Shown: positions 7,465 to 15,299, counted from the first letter of the stretch. The stretch: 17,804 nucleotides of DNA from Promethearchaeota archaeon (GCA_019894815.1 JAGXNU010000020.1:1-17804), one strand, 5' to 3'. Program-made: numbers and translations. Notes: generated by a model from the sequence alone, not told the origin.

Positions 7465-8514
7465 TTATTTCAAGATTTTCTTAAGAATATTTCCTATTTT
7501 CTCGATGCTAAAATCTATATCATCCTCATCTATTCCAAAATGAGTGACAAATCGGATTTTTTGACTAATATCATAAGCCAAAACACCCTCCTCATGTAAA
7601 GATAATATAATTTTTTCCATTGGGGCATTGTCAGGTAAACGAAGCATCAAAATATTTGTTTCAGGCTTCTGAACCGAAATAGAAAGATTTAGGGATAGTA
7701 AACCTTCTGCTAATCTTTTGGCGTTATTGTGGTCCTCGCTCAATCTATTAATCCATTTATCTTCAAGTGCTACTAATCCAAAAGAGGCAATTATTCCTGC
7801 TTGACGCATGCCGCCTCCTAACATCTTACGAAATTTTCTCGCTTTATCAATAAAATCTTTTGAACCAACAACCATGGAGCCTACAGGACATGAAAGCCCT
7901 TTTGATAGACAAAACATCACGCTATCTACATTTTTCGTGAAATCAGTAATAGGAATGTTTGAAGCTACTGATGCATTGAAAATTCTGGCACCATCCAAAT
8001 GAAATTTAAGATTATTTTTCAGAGCAAAATCTCTCATTTCCTTTAATTCCTCTGGTTTGATTATTGTACCGCCATGATAATTATGCGTGTTCTCAGCACA
8101 TAACAACGTACTTGGTGGTTCGTGAATATCTTCTGAATCTCGTATCATTGTTTGGAGCTTTTTTAAAGAAGGGAATCCTCTTTCTGAAGAGAAAGTTCTT
8201 ATCATTAAACCACCTATTCTAGCGGCACTACCAACTTCATGACCAAAGATATGGCTCTCTTCCTCAACAAGTATCTCATCTCCAGGAGTTGTTTGAGAAA
8301 GTAAACTTATAAGGTTTCCTTGAGTTCCTGAACTAACAAATAAAGCAGATTCCTTTCTTAATTTTTTTGCTGCTTTCATTTCTAATTCATTAACGGTTGG
8401 ATCTTCCCGCATTACATCATCTCCTAGTTTTGAATCATCCCAACTCTTTACAACCTCCCACATCTCTGGAGATGGTTTTGTCACCGTATCAGAACGTAGA
8501 TCTACTATTCTCAT
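7465..8514 (-). CDS. ltaE: Low-specificity L-threonine aldolase, PLP-dependent
   Basis: The enzyme splits L-threonine or L-allo-threonine to glycine and acetaldehyde (or runs in reverse) with pyridoxal phosphate. The N-terminus DLRSDTVTKP is a signature of the family. SSGTQGN (61-67) holds the phosphate, H88 in ESHIF stacks on the cofactor, D174 in HLDGAR binds the pyridine nitrogen, and K205 in CLSKGLSCP is the Schiff-base lysine. The length of 349 matches bacterial LtaE. The ATG start has no strong ribosome site. This is the first gene of an apparent four-gene minus-strand operon that continues through dipeptidase, Nudix and the DpdA-like enzyme. Together with the dipeptidase it suggests peptide and amino-acid turnover to glycine. 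Confidence 0.94.
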   Translation of the reverse strand: MRIVDLRSDTVTKPSPEMWEVVKSWDDSKLGDDVMREDPTVNELEMKAAKKLRKESALFVSSGTQGNLISLLSQTTPGDEILVEEESHIFGHEVGSAARIGGLMIRTFSSERGFPSLKKLQTMIRDSEDIHEPPSTLLCAENTHNYHGGTIIKPEELKEMRDFALKNNLKFHLDGARIFNASVASNIPITDFTKNVDSVMFCLSKGLSCPVGSMVVGSKDFIDKARKFRKMLGGGMRQAGIIASFGLVALEDKWINRLSEDHNNAKRLAEGLLSLNLSISVQKPETNILMLRLPDNAPMEKIILSLHEEGVLAYDISQKIRFVTHFGIDEDDIDFSIEKIGNILKKILK

Positions 8515-8548
8515 TTTAAGATACTCAAATATATTATTATCCTTTAAA

Positions 8549-8563
8549 GAAGTAAATATAAAA
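8549..8563 (-). promoter_or_regulatory. Candidate TATA box for the threonine aldolase operon
   Basis: The minus strand reads TTTTTATATTTAC, centred about 44 bases before the aldolase ATG, which predicts a leader of about 17 bases. The 245-base divergent region 8515-8759 also carries the promoter of the GTPase gene; I see no RNA gene or small ORF with coding signals in it. Confidence 0.35.
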
Positions 8564-8720
8564 ATAAAATATTAAGCTTTAGAAATGTGATTGATGTTAA
8601 ATTATAATGGATTTACACTTCGCTAAACTATGCTTTTTGTCTCATCCTAAAGTTTAATAATTATTATAATGCCATTTATTTAATAGGTATTGTTTAGATG
8701 TTATCTATGCAGTTTTCGAA

Positions 8721-8734
8721 AGAAATATATAGAA
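8721..8734 (+). promoter_or_regulatory. Candidate BRE/TATA promoter for the GTPase gene
   Basis: A purine-rich CGAAAG precedes AAATATATAG on the plus strand, the pattern of a BRE plus TATA box. It lies about 33 bases before the TTG at 8760. GGAG at 8747-8750 is a good ribosome site 9 bases before that TTG. The predicted transcript start falls very near the ribosome site, so the true TATA box could lie further upstream. Confidence 0.3.
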
Positions 8735-8759
8735 AAACTAATTAATGGAGACAACGTAA

Positions 8760-9314
8760 TTGGGAAAAGCAATTGTATATAAAGGATCTCCCATAAAGCA
8801 AAATTTTTTTAAGATATGCATAGTTGGTGATTCAGGAGTAGGCAAAACAACCATCTTGCATCAATATATAAATAAGAGGTTCAAATCGAAAGCTGAGATA
8901 ACCATAGGTTCAAATTTTTTTGTTAAATACCTTAAATTACCTGAAGTCAAGAATCTGCTAACGCTACAGGTTTGGGATTTAGCAGGTCAGGATTACTTCA
9001 AATGGGTTAGATTAGCATTCTATAAATCAGCAAAAGGTATTATTTATGTATTTGATTTAACCCGAAAGAACACGCTTGAAAGATTGCAAAATTGGAAAGA
9101 GGAAATAGAAGGTCAAATAGGCATTTGCCCCAGCTTGCTTGTCGGAAATAAGATAGATCTGATCAATCCTCAAATGCAAATCATTTTGAAGGAAGAAATA
9201 AATAAATCTTGTCAAATTCTAGGAACAAGAGCTTATTTTGAAACAAGTGGGAAAAAAGGAACAAATATTGATGATGTTTTTTATCGAATAGCAACAGAAA
9301 TGTATGAAAAGTAA
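8760..9314 (+). CDS. Ras/Rab-like small GTPase
   Basis: The protein has 184 residues and the full set of small-GTPase motifs. G1 is GDSGVGKT (23-30), the G2 threonine is T48 in ITIG, G3 is DLAGQ (73-77) with catalytic Q77, G4 is NKID (130-133), and G5 is ETSGKKG (161-167) in place of the usual SAK. The WDLAGQ form and the sequence after it are closest to Rab/Ras-type proteins, which are greatly expanded in Asgard archaea. There is no C-terminal cysteine, so prenylation is not expected, and no transmembrane segment. The TTG start is supported by GGAG 9 bases upstream. The winged-helix iron-sulfur gene starts 32 bases downstream on the same strand and may be co-transcribed. The partner and the membrane or process it serves cannot be told. 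Confidence 0.95.
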   Translation: MGKAIVYKGSPIKQNFFKICIVGDSGVGKTTILHQYINKRFKSKAEITIGSNFFVKYLKLPEVKNLLTLQVWDLAGQDYFKWVRLAFYKSAKGIIYVFDLTRKNTLERLQNWKEEIEGQIGICPSLLVGNKIDLINPQMQIILKEEINKSCQILGTRAYFETSGKKGTNIDDVFYRIATEMYEK

Positions 9315-9346
9315 AAAGATAAGATTAAATTGGAAGTGTATCATTA

Positions 9347-10474
9347 ATGGCAACTGAAAAAGAGTCAAATTTTTACGATAAAATCTTGAATAACATGCGA
9401 GAGTACCCAAACGATATACCCATAGTCGATGGGGAGATTTCTGAAGCTTTTAGAGAGTTTATTGAATTATTATTCACTCCAAAAGAAGCTGAAGTAGTCC
9501 AATATTTAACCATTAAACCCCAATCTCTTAATAGAATTGCAAGGAAAATAGGTAAACCCAAGGAAGAAATCAAGAAAATTTTAGAAGAGATGACTGAAAA
9601 CGGCATAATTCAAGATATTGGTGGCTTTTCTTATTTCTTGGCGATGGCCCATCTTTTGAACATGGGCTTTAAAAACTCAAAAACCTTCAAAAGACTTGGA
9701 AAAAAAGGGGCGGAATTATATCAACAGTTTTTTATCAAAGAGAAATTTTATAAACGGTACGAGTCTTCTGATGAGGGGACTCCCCTAACAAGGATAGTTC
9801 CGATAAATTCAACAATAGATCATGAATCAGCAATTTCAAATGCTGAAGAAATACATGGAATAATTGATACGTGCATAGGACCAATAGTAATTACTGATTG
9901 TCCATGCCGTAATAGAACAGAAACTTTAGGAATAAGAGAATGTAAAGATAAGTTTCCAATTTCAGGATCTTGTTTTCAGGTAGGTTTGTTTGGACAATAT
10001 TTCTTGCGAAGAGGGGAAGGAAAAGAATTATCACGTGGAGAAGCACATGAACTTATAAATGAACTAGCAAAAAAAGGATTAGTATTTACAGTAGCAAATT
10101 CTAAGAGTCCAGTTCATCAAGTAATTTGTAGTTGTTGTGCATGTTGTTGTGCCTTGTTAAGAGGATTAACGCGTTTCGAGGATATAAATGAAAATTGTGT
10201 AGCAAAATCAAATTATATATCAAAAGTTAACCTAGATTCATGTCAAGGATGTGGATTGTGTGCAAAAAGATGTCCATTTGAAGCTATTAAAATCACCAAT
10301 GAAAAAGCTATTGTTGATCCTAAAAAATGTTATGGTTGCGGAGTTTGTGCGGTAACTTGCCCTGAGGAAGCAATCAAACTTCATCGAATAGAACAATCTC
10401 ACATTTACTCTGATCCTGTCCAATTATTTCAAAAAATCTATCAAGAAAATCGAAGAAAAGAAGACAAAACTTGA
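9347..10474 (+). CDS. Winged-helix and 2x[4Fe-4S] ferredoxin domain protein with CSCCACCC motif
   Basis: The 375-residue protein has three parts. Residues about 43-95 form a winged-helix DNA-binding-like region (FTPKEAEVVQYL, then NRIARKIG and a wing near IIQDIGG). Residues 170-290 hold many cysteines: C176, C185, C187, C199, C209, the dense stretch CSCCACCC at 261-268, and C284. Residues 295-345 are a bacterial-type ferredoxin with C299/C302/C305/C309 and C328/C331/C334/C338, which should bind two [4Fe-4S] clusters. Similar proteins occur in anaerobes, but I know of no assigned function. It could be a redox-sensing regulator or an electron carrier with a vestigial HTH. No signal peptide or membrane segment is seen. 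The ATG start has a weak GGAAG upstream. It follows the GTPase by 32 bases and converges on the DUF169 gene. Confidence 0.8.
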   Translation: MATEKESNFYDKILNNMREYPNDIPIVDGEISEAFREFIELLFTPKEAEVVQYLTIKPQSLNRIARKIGKPKEEIKKILEEMTENGIIQDIGGFSYFLAMAHLLNMGFKNSKTFKRLGKKGAELYQQFFIKEKFYKRYESSDEGTPLTRIVPINSTIDHESAISNAEEIHGIIDTCIGPIVITDCPCRNRTETLGIRECKDKFPISGSCFQVGLFGQYFLRRGEGKELSRGEAHELINELAKKGLVFTVANSKSPVHQVICSCCACCCALLRGLTRFEDINENCVAKSNYISKVNLDSCQGCGLCAKRCPFEAIKITNEKAIVDPKKCYGCGVCAVTCPEEAIKLHRIEQSHIYSDPVQLFQKIYQENRRKEDKT

Positions 10475-10511
10475 GATAGTTATACTTTTTGATAATCTTC
10501 TATGTTTCTTA

Positions 10512-10534
10512 CCATTTTTTTCACTTTATTTTTT
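10512..10534 (+). terminator. Poly-T terminator after the winged-helix iron-sulfur gene
   Basis: Two T-runs, at 10515-10521 and 10529-10534, lie 40-60 bases after the stop codon at 10474. Archaeal termination typically uses such T-tracts without a hairpin. The tract ends at the stop codon of the convergent DUF169 gene. Confidence 0.45.
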
Positions 10535-11352
10535 CAAAATATTTTTTTTCTTAATAGTTGCCAAACTCCTGGTTCACTATATTTCCCATATACCCTTATT
10601 GGCCCTAACTCACCATTTAAATGAGGAATCCCAAACGGGGAAGGCTTAATTTTATTTCCGGCTAAGAAGAGATTATTGAGAACAAGTTCCAACTTGGATT
10701 CCGGAATTGAAAAAATCATTTCATTATCTTGAACCGAAGCCATGACGCGATCTCCCATTCCAGGGCATACTACTTGACATTGATTTGTTTTATAAGTTCT
10801 TATAATTCCATTCTTGCATGATGATTCCATCCCATTAAAATAACTCGTGATACAATCTCCATCATAAGTAGCTGCTAAAATTAAATGTGAGAGAATAACC
10901 GGTAAACAATATATCATCACTAAATCTGGTTTTATTATTGAGTTATGTAATGGAGAGATAACAATTCCTTCAATCTCTCCATAACTTAGAGTTGCATCGT
11001 TTTCCCTAGACTTTTTTTCCATCTCAGCGTTTCTTTTATATGCTGCTTTGCGTTCCCAAGCTTTATATACATCCTCAGGATCATCTGTTCGCTCTAATCC
11101 GAAATGATGTATGGTAATAGGTTTACACGCAATATCCTCTTTTTTTAAATAGAAATGCATTCCTGATCTTCGACACCATGTATACGTTAAGCACGCAGGA
11201 ACGTCATGACCAAACATTTTGTGAGGATGAATTGCGTTTGAAGAAACCTCTTCACCTGGTCTAACTAGCTTGACGGCAATCGGGTAAGTTAAAAGTTTTA
11301 AATTATCAATAAAACCTTGCCCCATTTTTCGATATTTCTCTAAATCGTTCAT
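10534..11352 (-). CDS. DUF169 family protein (COG2043)
   Basis: The 272-residue protein fits the DUF169 pattern. An N-terminal helix leads to YPIAVKLV (23-30), where the family has PVAVK. A first cysteine group is C54, C60 and C76. SPLHNSIIKPDLVMIY (133-148) matches the family's P-x-PD-V-hydrophobic core. A second cysteine group is C179, C192 and C196 in CQVVCPGMGDR, followed by FSIPESKL. DUF169 is common in strict anaerobes and archaea and has no proven function; the conserved cysteines suggest metal or iron-sulfur binding. A GTGAT sequence 4 bases before the ATG could be a ribosome site. The gene follows the QueG-like gene by 39 bases on the same strand and faces the ferredoxin protein, which suggests shared redox chemistry. 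No signal peptide or membrane segment is seen. Confidence 0.8.
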   Translation of the reverse strand: MNDLEKYRKMGQGFIDNLKLLTYPIAVKLVRPGEEVSSNAIHPHKMFGHDVPACLTYTWCRRSGMHFYLKKEDIACKPITIHHFGLERTDDPEDVYKAWERKAAYKRNAEMEKKSRENDATLSYGEIEGIVISPLHNSIIKPDLVMIYCLPVILSHLILAATYDGDCITSYFNGMESSCKNGIIRTYKTNQCQVVCPGMGDRVMASVQDNEMIFSIPESKLELVLNNLFLAGNKIKPSPFGIPHLNGELGPIRVYGKYSEPGVWQLLRKKIF

Positions 11353-11391
11353 ATTATCACTTAAATATTTTTTATTGGATTTTTAAAAAAA

Positions 11392-12522
11392 TTATTCAAT
11401 ACAACCAGAATTGACGATTTTATTATAGCTTTCTTTCTTATCTTTCATCGTTGCCCCACAAACAAGTTGACAAAAACCGCAACTTGGTCTAAAATCTTCT
11501 GAAGGTTTATTATTACGTCCTATATAGCTATTCTCAACTAGTCTATATACATTTTCAGCTTCCAACCCCCCTTTCTCAATTCCTTTAGCAAACATATTTT
11601 GAACGTGCTCTATAACAGTATCATCAAGAGGAAGTTTCTCTATATCATCGAAACGAAAAGGTGACCATGTTGACCAGTCTTTGAATTTATTCTGTCCTGC
11701 CATACCACTACATATAGCAATACAATAGGCGTAATTATTTCTTTTAGCGATAATTTCTTCGATACCAGCGATAATAATAGTTTGTTGTTCATCTCTTGCA
11801 AAAAGCCCTCCCTGACACGATTTTTCACATAATTTACATATCATACAAGGATTTTTTTCCAGTGGTTTATCAGGTTTTAGTTTGATATCCGTGATAATTG
11901 AATTCAACAAGATTCTTGCGCCAAATTTTTCAGTTATTAGGTTTCCGCTCCATCCAATTCTTCCCAAACCTGCTGCTTCAGCAACACATCTATGAGATAA
12001 CGAAGGCATTAAATTCATTGGGGTTTTTCTTAAACCAGGGATTATCGCATTTTTTAAAAACTTTAACGACTTTTCTTCTTGCTTGTTAAGCTCAACACTC
12101 TCATCCTTTTCTTTGTTTATTAAATCAATTAACATTCTTAAAGAAGATACAATAGTAGTTTTACTCTTCTTATTGATGTTCCTATAATCGTAATTGCAGT
12201 CGCAGTTTATGGCTTTAAACCCTTTCTCTTCAAGGAATAATTTTATTTTCTCAGCAATTCTCTTTAGATTTTTAGTTGTAATCCCCTCTTCAAGACATAA
12301 CGCCATTTGGTCTTCTTTCGAAAGATATTTTTCAACAACTTCGTCATTAAGATTTATTGCGATACTGATTACTGACTTAGCTCCAGGCAATAAATAATTG
12401 GGATTTGAAAATTCCTTATCTCTTATACTTTCTGCAGAGCAAATGCCTACTAAGGCAGCACCTTCATCTAACGCTAATTTTTTAAGTTGATCTTCAATGG
12501 AAGATGTTCCTGTTTCGATCAT
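11392..12522 (-). CDS. QueG/reductive-dehalogenase-like iron-sulfur protein (COG1600-like)
   Basis: The 376-residue protein looks like the QueG/RdhA superfamily. The N-terminal half has GAALVGIC and LPGAKSVISIAINL, as in the DUF1730 domain of epoxyqueuosine reductase. AAGLGRIGWSGNLI (183-196) with FGARILLNSI matches the loop that lines the cobalamin and substrate pocket. The cluster motif C226/C229/C232/C236 has C-x2-C-x2-C-x3-C spacing; C348, C351 and C355, with C267 or C271, could ligate a second cluster. A corrinoid cofactor is plausible but not shown, and the substrate is unknown. It differs from true QueG in having a longer insert with QGGLF after cluster 1 and no HEAT repeats. The ATG start lacks a clear ribosome site. 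It sits 49 bases after the sulfatase gene and 39 before DUF169. Confidence 0.75.
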   Translation of the reverse strand: MIETGTSSIEDQLKKLALDEGAALVGICSAESIRDKEFSNPNYLLPGAKSVISIAINLNDEVVEKYLSKEDQMALCLEEGITTKNLKRIAEKIKLFLEEKGFKAINCDCNYDYRNINKKSKTTIVSSLRMLIDLINKEKDESVELNKQEEKSLKFLKNAIIPGLRKTPMNLMPSLSHRCVAEAAGLGRIGWSGNLITEKFGARILLNSIITDIKLKPDKPLEKNPCMICKLCEKSCQGGLFARDEQQTIIIAGIEEIIAKRNNYAYCIAICSGMAGQNKFKDWSTWSPFRFDDIEKLPLDDTVIEHVQNMFAKGIEKGGLEAENVYRLVENSYIGRNNKPSEDFRPSCGFCQLVCGATMKDKKESYNKIVNSGCIE

Positions 12523-12571
12523 TGTAAATCATTTTTTTTTTGTATTTGTATTTTCTTTATTTAGTTTTTAC

Positions 12572-14101
12572 CTAAGATAATGCTTCTCTTTTAGGATAAC
12601 GACTTTGAGCTTTTAGATTTTCAAATAATAACTTTTCAATTAATTGATAACGTATATCTTTATAGTTATCATCGTACCATAAATTATTAATTTCTAATGG
12701 ATCTTTTTTTCGATCGTATAAATCACCATATCCCGGGACGCTTTCATCAATCGTTAATTTATATTCATCGGTGACCAAATGCCTTACTCTTACTTTTAGA
12801 TTAAAACTATCTAATTCTTCGTCGTGTTCGATGAAACAACTCTCCCTCACTTTAGCGTTAGGATCACTTAAGACAGGAGTAATATCTACACCTAACATGT
12901 CTGGAGGGTGCATTTTTTTATTGATTTTCAATAGGGTCAAGATTGTTTTAGAAATATCCAGCGAACTCACGAGAGAATCAGATACTCCAATTTCTGTAAC
13001 TCCTGGCACTTTCCAAATCATGGGGACGTTTAATGGTCCCTTGCAAGGAGCAGGGCCCTTTAAAATTAGGCCGTGCTCGCCCATATTTTCTCCGTGATCT
13101 GCCGTATAAATAACAATCGTGTTATCTGCCAGACCTGACTCTTCTAGCGCGTTTAAAATTTGACCGATTCCATCATCAATCATGGCAATAGAACCGTAAG
13201 TTCCAGCTGTGAATTTTCTAACTTCCTCTTCGTCTGCAATTCTTAATATCATTGCTCGGAAAAATGGGATGTTTAACCGTGGTCCTAACGATGGATGGTT
13301 CTTTAAATTCTCCAAATTGTTAAAATTACCAGGAAGTTCAATATCTTCTGGTCTGTATAGGTCTTTATACTTACCTGGAGGGCAAACGGGGTGGTGTGGG
13401 TCTGGATAAGAAACATTTAAGAAAAACGGCTTTTCACCATAATCTCCGTTTCCATACCTTTCAAGAAAGGCAATGGACCTTTCTGTAATGTAAGATGTAG
13501 GATAATATTCTTCAGGTATTTCGGTATCATACATGGGTTTAGTATACATTCTCTGCCGAGATTTCTTTCTTATTACTTCAATTAATTCAGGCGCTTTTTT
13601 TTCCAACCAATCGAAATAATGTCCAGTGCACACATCTCCATGACCAATTACCAATTCTACTTCTTGAAATCCGTAATAAGGTATTGGAAGTTCCTTTTTC
13701 ATTTTCGCGCGGCCTTCGTCAGTACGCATCCAATGACTTGCACTTTCAAAAGATTTAGCACCTTCAATTAGATTTTTGAGCATGAATTGCAAATGTATCT
13801 TTCCTATTTGGACGGTATGATAATCGTTATCCAATAAGGTTTCGGTAAACGTCGGGACATTCATTGGCAAATTCATCCCGGCAGTACGAGCACCATGCAT
13901 ATTAGGATATAATCCCGTGAAAATACTGGATCGATTCGGCATGCATATAGGATTCGCAACAAACGCAGAAGTAAATCGAACGCCTTCATTAGCTAGCTTA
14001 TCAAGGTTAGGGGTTTTTAATACCGGATTTCCAGCACAGCTCATGTGATCTGCCCTATGCTGATCACAAATAATAAACAAGACATTCATCCTTTCTTTCA
14101 T
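12572..14101 (-). CDS. Sulfatase/alkaline-phosphatase superfamily, CxPNR-type sulfatase
   Basis: This is a sulfatase-fold hydrolase of 509 residues. D13 and Q14 in CDQHR are the N-terminal metal ligands. C53 in CMPNR takes the place of the formylglycine precursor of CxPSR, with the fourth residue Asn in place of Ser. K101 and H103 in GKIH, D335 and H336 in ADHGENMGEHG, and K348 complete the active site. C53 would need conversion to formylglycine by FGE or anSME; neither gene is in the window. Likely substrates are sulfated sugars, but phosphonate or phosphodiester hydrolases share the fold. The ATG at 14101 is preferred. The frame stays open to ATG 14197, but those 32 extra residues would overlap the divergent start and lie ahead of the domain. 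No signal peptide is present from 14101, so it is probably cytoplasmic. Confidence 0.88.
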   Translation of the reverse strand: MKERMNVLFIICDQHRADHMSCAGNPVLKTPNLDKLANEGVRFTSAFVANPICMPNRSSIFTGLYPNMHGARTAGMNLPMNVPTFTETLLDNDYHTVQIGKIHLQFMLKNLIEGAKSFESASHWMRTDEGRAKMKKELPIPYYGFQEVELVIGHGDVCTGHYFDWLEKKAPELIEVIRKKSRQRMYTKPMYDTEIPEEYYPTSYITERSIAFLERYGNGDYGEKPFFLNVSYPDPHHPVCPPGKYKDLYRPEDIELPGNFNNLENLKNHPSLGPRLNIPFFRAMILRIADEEEVRKFTAGTYGSIAMIDDGIGQILNALEESGLADNTIVIYTADHGENMGEHGLILKGPAPCKGPLNVPMIWKVPGVTEIGVSDSLVSSLDISKTILTLLKINKKMHPPDMLGVDITPVLSDPNAKVRESCFIEHDEELDSFNLKVRVRHLVTDEYKLTIDESVPGYGDLYDRKKDPLEINNLWYDDNYKDIRYQLIEKLLFENLKAQSRYPKREALS

Positions 14102-14195
14102 AATAATCAAATAAAAGTAATTAATACATAATAAACTCAAAAACCTAATTAAGGTTATATTTTTAAAATAATTTCTTATATTCAAATTATAAAGC

Positions 14196-14762
14196 ATGAG
14201 ATCAATGACAGCTTCAAGTGAAAATAACCATCAAAAAAAGATGCTTCCAAGTCCTGGTACTCCCGTGTTTGCATTGATGGATGAAAACGAAGAAAATAAG
14301 AAGAAAACTCTAAAGAAATGGCGGTTGTTAAATAAAATGTTTATGGTTCCATTATATCGAGCTAAAATCTTACCATTATTTGGGTTTGGAAAGATTTTTT
14401 TAATCATGGAAACTAAAGGTAGGATAACTGGGAAAAAGAGAAGAACGCCTGTGGAGTACCGCCGTGTTAAAGACGTGATTACTGTAATTTCAGCCAGAGG
14501 ACTTGATGCAGGTTGGCTTAAAAATATTCAAAATAATCCATCAGATGTTTATATTAGAATAGGTTTTCATGGTTTTAAACCCCGAATAGAGATCATAAAT
14601 TCTGACAGTGAAAAATTAGATTTTCTACACTGGTATGTAGAAAATTGTGGCAAAGCAGCTAAGATGCTATTTGGATGGGAACCTAAAAATGATACTATAG
14701 AATCAACTGATTTTACTCGAATAGTAAAAGCAATGACAATTGTCCAAATCCATGAAAATTAA
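14196..14762 (+). CDS. Deazaflavin (F420)-dependent nitroreductase/quinone reductase-family protein (Ddn/DUF385-like)
   Basis: The 188-residue protein matches the Ddn/FQR split-barrel family, in which F420H2 reduces quinones or nitro compounds. The core is METKGRITGKKRRTPVEY (71-88), the phosphate/F420-binding signature, followed by the strand VITVISARG and WLKNIQNNPSDVYI (107-120). Residues 1-60 form an extension rich in Lys and Asn with a possible amphipathic helix around 40-63, where Ddn proteins often contact the membrane. F420 is a normal archaeal cofactor. The start may be ATG at 14196 or the ATG three codons later at 14205; no ribosome site is seen, and a TTATATTC element about 20-27 bases upstream fits a leaderless message. 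It converges on the VOC gene with 14 bases between stops. Confidence 0.85.
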   Translation: MRSMTASSENNHQKKMLPSPGTPVFALMDENEENKKKTLKKWRLLNKMFMVPLYRAKILPLFGFGKIFLIMETKGRITGKKRRTPVEYRRVKDVITVISARGLDAGWLKNIQNNPSDVYIRIGFHGFKPRIEIINSDSEKLDFLHWYVENCGKAAKMLFGWEPKNDTIESTDFTRIVKAMTIVQIHEN

Positions 14763-14776
14763 ACAATATCTTCTTC

Positions 14777-15178
14777 TTATTCTTCAGAAATCCTCGGGTC
14801 TGAGACAATTTGAACCCTATTTCCCTCTGGATCCGTGATATTAAAGTAGGATACCATGTCGGGAATGTCTGTTATTTCTGTTGTTTCGATACCCTGTTCT
14901 TCAAGGTAAGTTTTTGTTTCTTCGAGGTTTTTTACTTGAATCGTGAATGTTCCAGAGTCTTCTTCAAATTCCTCGCCTTCTAATATAGTATTTAAACCAA
15001 GATGAGGACTATCCCCTGGAAGTTCAAACTCTGTCCATCCAACTTCTGGACTCATGTACCAGATGTTTTTAAACCCAAATAAATCCTCATAAAATTTCTT
15101 AGCACGGTCTAAATCCTTTACTTTTATTTGAAATAACATTCGATCAAAAATGATTGGATTGTTCTTTTTATCTGACAT
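14777..15178 (-). CDS. VOC-superfamily (glyoxalase/bleomycin resistance/dioxygenase fold) protein
   Basis: The 133-residue protein has the two beta-alpha-beta-beta-beta modules of the vicinal-oxygen-chelate fold. Module 1 starts at MLFQIKVKDLDRAKKFYEDLFGF (residues 14-36) and module 2 at FTIQVKNLEETKTYLEEQGI, ending in DPEGNRVQIV (116-125). The usual metal-ligand positions carry Gln (Q17 and Q123) where glyoxalase I has His or Glu, so metal use and glyoxalase activity are doubtful. The substrate is unknown. A TTTATATT box centred about 27 bases before the ATG suggests a leaderless transcript. It is divergent from the beta-galactosidase gene. Confidence 0.88.
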   Translation of the reverse strand: MSDKKNNPIIFDRMLFQIKVKDLDRAKKFYEDLFGFKNIWYMSPEVGWTEFELPGDSPHLGLNTILEGEEFEEDSGTFTIQVKNLEETKTYLEEQGIETTEITDIPDMVSYFNITDPEGNRVQIVSDPRISEE

Positions 15179-15199
15179 AAGATCTTTTAAAATAGAGAG

Positions 15200-15211
15200 A
15201 AATATAAAGAT
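15200..15211 (-). promoter_or_regulatory. Candidate TATA box for leaderless transcript of the VOC gene
   Basis: The minus strand reads TCTTTATATTTC, about 27 bases before the ATG at 15178. No ribosome site is seen between the two, in agreement with leaderless transcription. Confidence 0.35.
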
Positions 15212-15218
15212 TCATGCT

Positions 15219-15245
15219 CTCAATTAAAAACTACTCAATTAAAAA
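15219..15245. repeat. Tandem 12-base direct repeat upstream of the beta-galactosidase gene
   Basis: CTCAATTAAAAA occurs at 15219-15230 and again at 15234-15245, a period of 15 bases. It lies in the divergent region between the VOC and beta-galactosidase genes, 55-80 bases before the latter's ATG, and could be an operator. The AT-rich background makes chance possible. Confidence 0.45.
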
Positions 15246-15299
15246 ATTAATAATTCATAAATCACTACTATTTTCATTGAATAGAGGAATATTATTAAA

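Noticed and set aside
8515..8759. Possible RNA gene in the longest intergenic region
   Set aside because: No tRNA cloverleaf, convincing C/D or K-turn pattern or strong hairpin was found; the region reads as two divergent AT-rich promoters.
11640..11828. A 62-codon minus-strand frame inside the QueG-like gene
   Set aside because: It is a shifted frame of the real gene; the iron-sulfur motifs are all in the other frame and no frameshift is needed.
12523..12571. T-rich tract between the sulfatase and QueG-like genes as a terminator
   Set aside because: The T-runs are on the plus strand while both flanking genes are on the minus strand, so the transcript would carry A-runs, not U-runs.
14102..14197. 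N-terminal extension of the sulfatase to ATG at 14197, with a hydrophobic stretch that could look like a membrane anchor
   Set aside because: It overlaps the start of the divergent gene at 14196, has no ribosome site, and the fold begins at MKERMNVLF. The AT-rich divergent promoter region gives such residues by chance.
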